The notes under the pieces: generated by a model
What the model was told of the DNA's origin: nothing
Database searches by the model: none
What the model saw: the letters and a program-made list of their open reading frames with translations, nothing else
Position numbers and translations under genes: made by a program
Part shown: positions 3,726 through 5,392 of the stretch, one piece after another
Numbering within the stretch: the first letter of the stretch is position 1
Layout of the letters: every line of letters starts with the position of its first letter
Assembly (NCBI GenBank): GCA_025362615.1
Contig: JANYFQ010000662.1
Coordinates: 1-5,392, forward strand
Direction of reading: 5' to 3'
Source of the DNA: Hymenobacter sp.
GTDB lineage: Bacteria; Bacteroidota; Bacteroidia; Cytophagales; Hymenobacteraceae
Length of the DNA: 5,392 nt

Positions 3726-5392
3726 ATGCCCGCCGCCGAACTCAACCTCGAAGCCAATTCCATTGCCCAGAACCCAACGGAGGCCGGCCGGCCGATGTTC
3801 TACGAATTCAAGCCCGAAGAAACCGTTAAGGCCCAGCACGGCAGTGTGTTGCGCTGCAAAACCTGGGAGGCCGAAGCCGCGCTGCGGATGCTCGAAAACA
3901 ACCTCGACCCCGCCGTGAGCCTCGTGTACGACGAGCTGATTGTGTACGGCGGTGCCGGCCGCGCCGCCCGCAACTGGAAAGAATACCAGGTGATTGTGAA
4001 AACCCTCAAAGAGTTGGAGGCCGACGAAACCATGCTCGTGCAGTCGGGCAAGGCCGTGGGCGTGCTTAAAACCTGGGCCCACGCCCCGCGTGTGCTCATC
4101 GCCAACTCCAACATCGTGCCCGCCTGGAGCACCCAGGAATACTTCGATGAGCTGGACCGCATGGGCCTGATGATGTACGGCCAGATGACGGCCGGCTCCT
4201 GGATTTACATCGCCACCCAGGGCATTTTGCAGGGCACCTACGAAACCCTGGCCGCGCTGGCCGACAAGCACTTCGGCGGCACCCTGGCCGGTACGCTCAC
4301 CGTCACGGCCGGCCTCGGCGGCATGAGCGGCGCCCAGCCCCTGGCCGTGACGATGAACGACGGCGTGTGCCTCGTCATCGAGCCGATTGACGAGCGCGTG
4401 CAGCAAAAAGTACGCGAGGGTTACGTGGACGAACAGGCCACGTCATTGGCCCACGCCCTGCAACTCTGCCACGCGAAAAAGGCGGCTAAGGTGGGCTACT
4501 CCGTCGGCCTCACCGGCAACGCGGCCACGCTGCTGCCGCAGCTCGTGGAGATGGGCGTGGTGGTGGACGTGGTGACCGACCAGACCTCGGCCCACGACCT
4601 GATGGATTACCTGCCGGAAGGCGAAATCGACCAGGTGCTGGCCCTGCGCCAGCACAACCCGGCCGAGTTCAAGCAGCAGGCCCTCAGCTCCATCGTGAAG
4701 CACGTGCAGGCCATTCTGGATTTGCAAAACCGGGGCACCGTGGCCGTGGACTACGGCAACAACCTACGCGGGCAGGCCGAAAAAGGCGGCCTCACGGTGC
4801 GCGACGAACACGGGCAGTTTCTGTATCCGGGCTTCGTGCCGGCCTACATCCGGCCGCTGTTTTGCGAGGGCAAGGGGCCGTTTCGCTGGTGCGCCCTCAG
4901 CGGCGACCCGGCCGACATTCTGCGTATCGACCGCGCCCTGCTCGAAACCTTCCCCGACAACAAGATGCTGGCCCGCTGGATTGAAAAGGCCCAGGCCAAG
5001 GTGCCCTTCATCGGCCTGCCGGCCCGCGTGTGCTGGCTGGGCTACGGCGAGCGCGAAAAATTCGGCCTCGTCATCAACGACTTAGTGGCCAGCGGCGAGG
5101 TGTCGGCCCCCATCGTCATCGGCCGCGACCACCTCGACTGCGGCTCGGTGGCCAGCCCCAACCGCGAAACCGAAGGCATGAAAGACGGCTCGGATGCCGT
5201 ATCGGACTGGCCTTTGCTCAACGCCCTGGCCACCACCGCCAGCGGCGCCGACTGGGTGAGCCTGCACAACGGCGGCGGCGTGGGCATCGGCAACTCCACC
5301 CACTCGGGCATGGTCATCGTGGCCACCGGCACCCCCGAAAAAGCCGAGCGCCTCAAGCGCGTCCTCACCGCCGACCCCGGCCTGGGCGTGTT
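3726..5392 (+). CDS. hutU: Urocanate hydratase (urocanase), 3' end off the window
   Basis: Cytoplasmic NAD+-dependent enzyme converting urocanate to 4-imidazolone-5-propionate, the second step of histidine degradation. From the ATG at 3726 there are 555 complete codons without a stop. The family ends shortly after the last visible segment (LTADPGLGV), so only a short C-terminal piece is probably missing. Key blocks are YGGAGRAARNW (74-84), the NAD-binding GLGGMSGAQP (196-205), VVTDQTSAHD, YPGFVPAYIRPLFCEGKGPF, SVASPNRETEGMKDGSDAVS, and the active-site signature FIGLPARVCW (428-437) with the catalytic Cys at 436. That signature is normally FQGLPxRICW, so Q429 is Ile and I435 is Val here. H514-N515 precedes GGGVGIGN where I remember HHGGGVG. 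The start at 3726 gives an N-terminus of normal length; M24 is a possible alternative. The gene follows hutG by 129 bp on the same strand and has a G-free leader. Confidence 0.97.
   Translation, partial: MPAAELNLEANSIAQNPTEAGRPMFYEFKPEETVKAQHGSVLRCKTWEAEAALRMLENNLDPAVSLVYDELIVYGGAGRAARNWKEYQVIVKTLKELEADETMLVQSGKAVGVLKTWAHAPRVLIANSNIVPAWSTQEYFDELDRMGLMMYGQMTAGSWIYIATQGILQGTYETLAALADKHFGGTLAGTLTVTAGLGGMSGAQPLAVTMNDGVCLVIEPIDERVQQKVREGYVDEQATSLAHALQLCHAKKAAKVGYSVGLTGNAATLLPQLVEMGVVVDVVTDQTSAHDLMDYLPEGEIDQVLALRQHNPAEFKQQALSSIVKHVQAILDLQNRGTVAVDYGNNLRGQAEKGGLTVRDEHGQFLYPGFVPAYIRPLFCEGKGPFRWCALSGDPADILRIDRALLETFPDNKMLARWIEKAQAKVPFIGLPARVCWLGYGEREKFGLVINDLVASGEVSAPIVIGRDHLDCGSVASPNRETEGMKDGSDAVSDWPLLNALATTASGADWVSLHNGGGVGIGNSTHSGMVIVATGTPEKAERLKRVLTADPGLGV

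Noticed and set aside
3636..4406. Minus-strand open frame (256 codons) opposite the start of hutU
   Set aside because: It is His/Val/Gly-rich shadow sequence lying over the conserved urocanase N-terminal and NAD-binding regions.

Overview
The window reads as ordinary chromosome from a high-GC member of the Bacteroidota, most likely a Hymenobacter-like Cytophagales. This rests on three things. The YebC protein has the N-terminal form I associate with Bacteroidota (MGRAFEFRKGRKMKRWDRMS). The HutG and HutU sequences also look like the Bacteroidota versions. Start codons lack clear Shine-Dalgarno sequences, and several leaders are poor in G. The genus is an inference; no rRNA or other marker gene is present.

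Layout. The left half is transcribed on the minus strand and the right half on the plus strand, diverging from a 67-bp gap at 2633-2699. Reading leftward from that gap: a DNA glycosylase of the uracil-DNA glycosylase superfamily (2072-2632) is joined by a TAATG stop/start overlap to a small secreted protein of unknown function (1506-2072). Next come a YebC/TACO1-family protein (674-1408), whose start codon abuts a 40-bp imperfect tetranucleotide tract, and a type II toxin-antitoxin pair. That pair is a DUF2281-type antitoxin (291-611) followed one base later by a PIN-domain VapC-type toxin (1-289), which runs off the left edge.

Reading rightward: a formimidoylglutamase-type ureohydrolase, HutG (2700-3596), is followed after 129 bp by urocanate hydratase, HutU (3726 onward, running off the right edge). 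These are step 2 (HutU) and the last hydrolytic step (HutG) of histidine degradation to glutamate. HutH and HutI are not in the window and would be expected nearby. The 129-bp gap holds a possible hairpin with a T-run and a G-free, C-rich leader before hutU, so the two genes may not form a simple tight operon.

No stretch over 130 bases lacks a gene. I see no tRNA, rRNA, CRISPR array, insertion sequence or prophage signal. I do not see a convincing undescribed system. The best leads are the repeat tract at the yebC start, the long linker in the antitoxin, the coupled glycosylase/secreted-protein pair, and residue changes in conserved motifs of HutU and the glycosylase.
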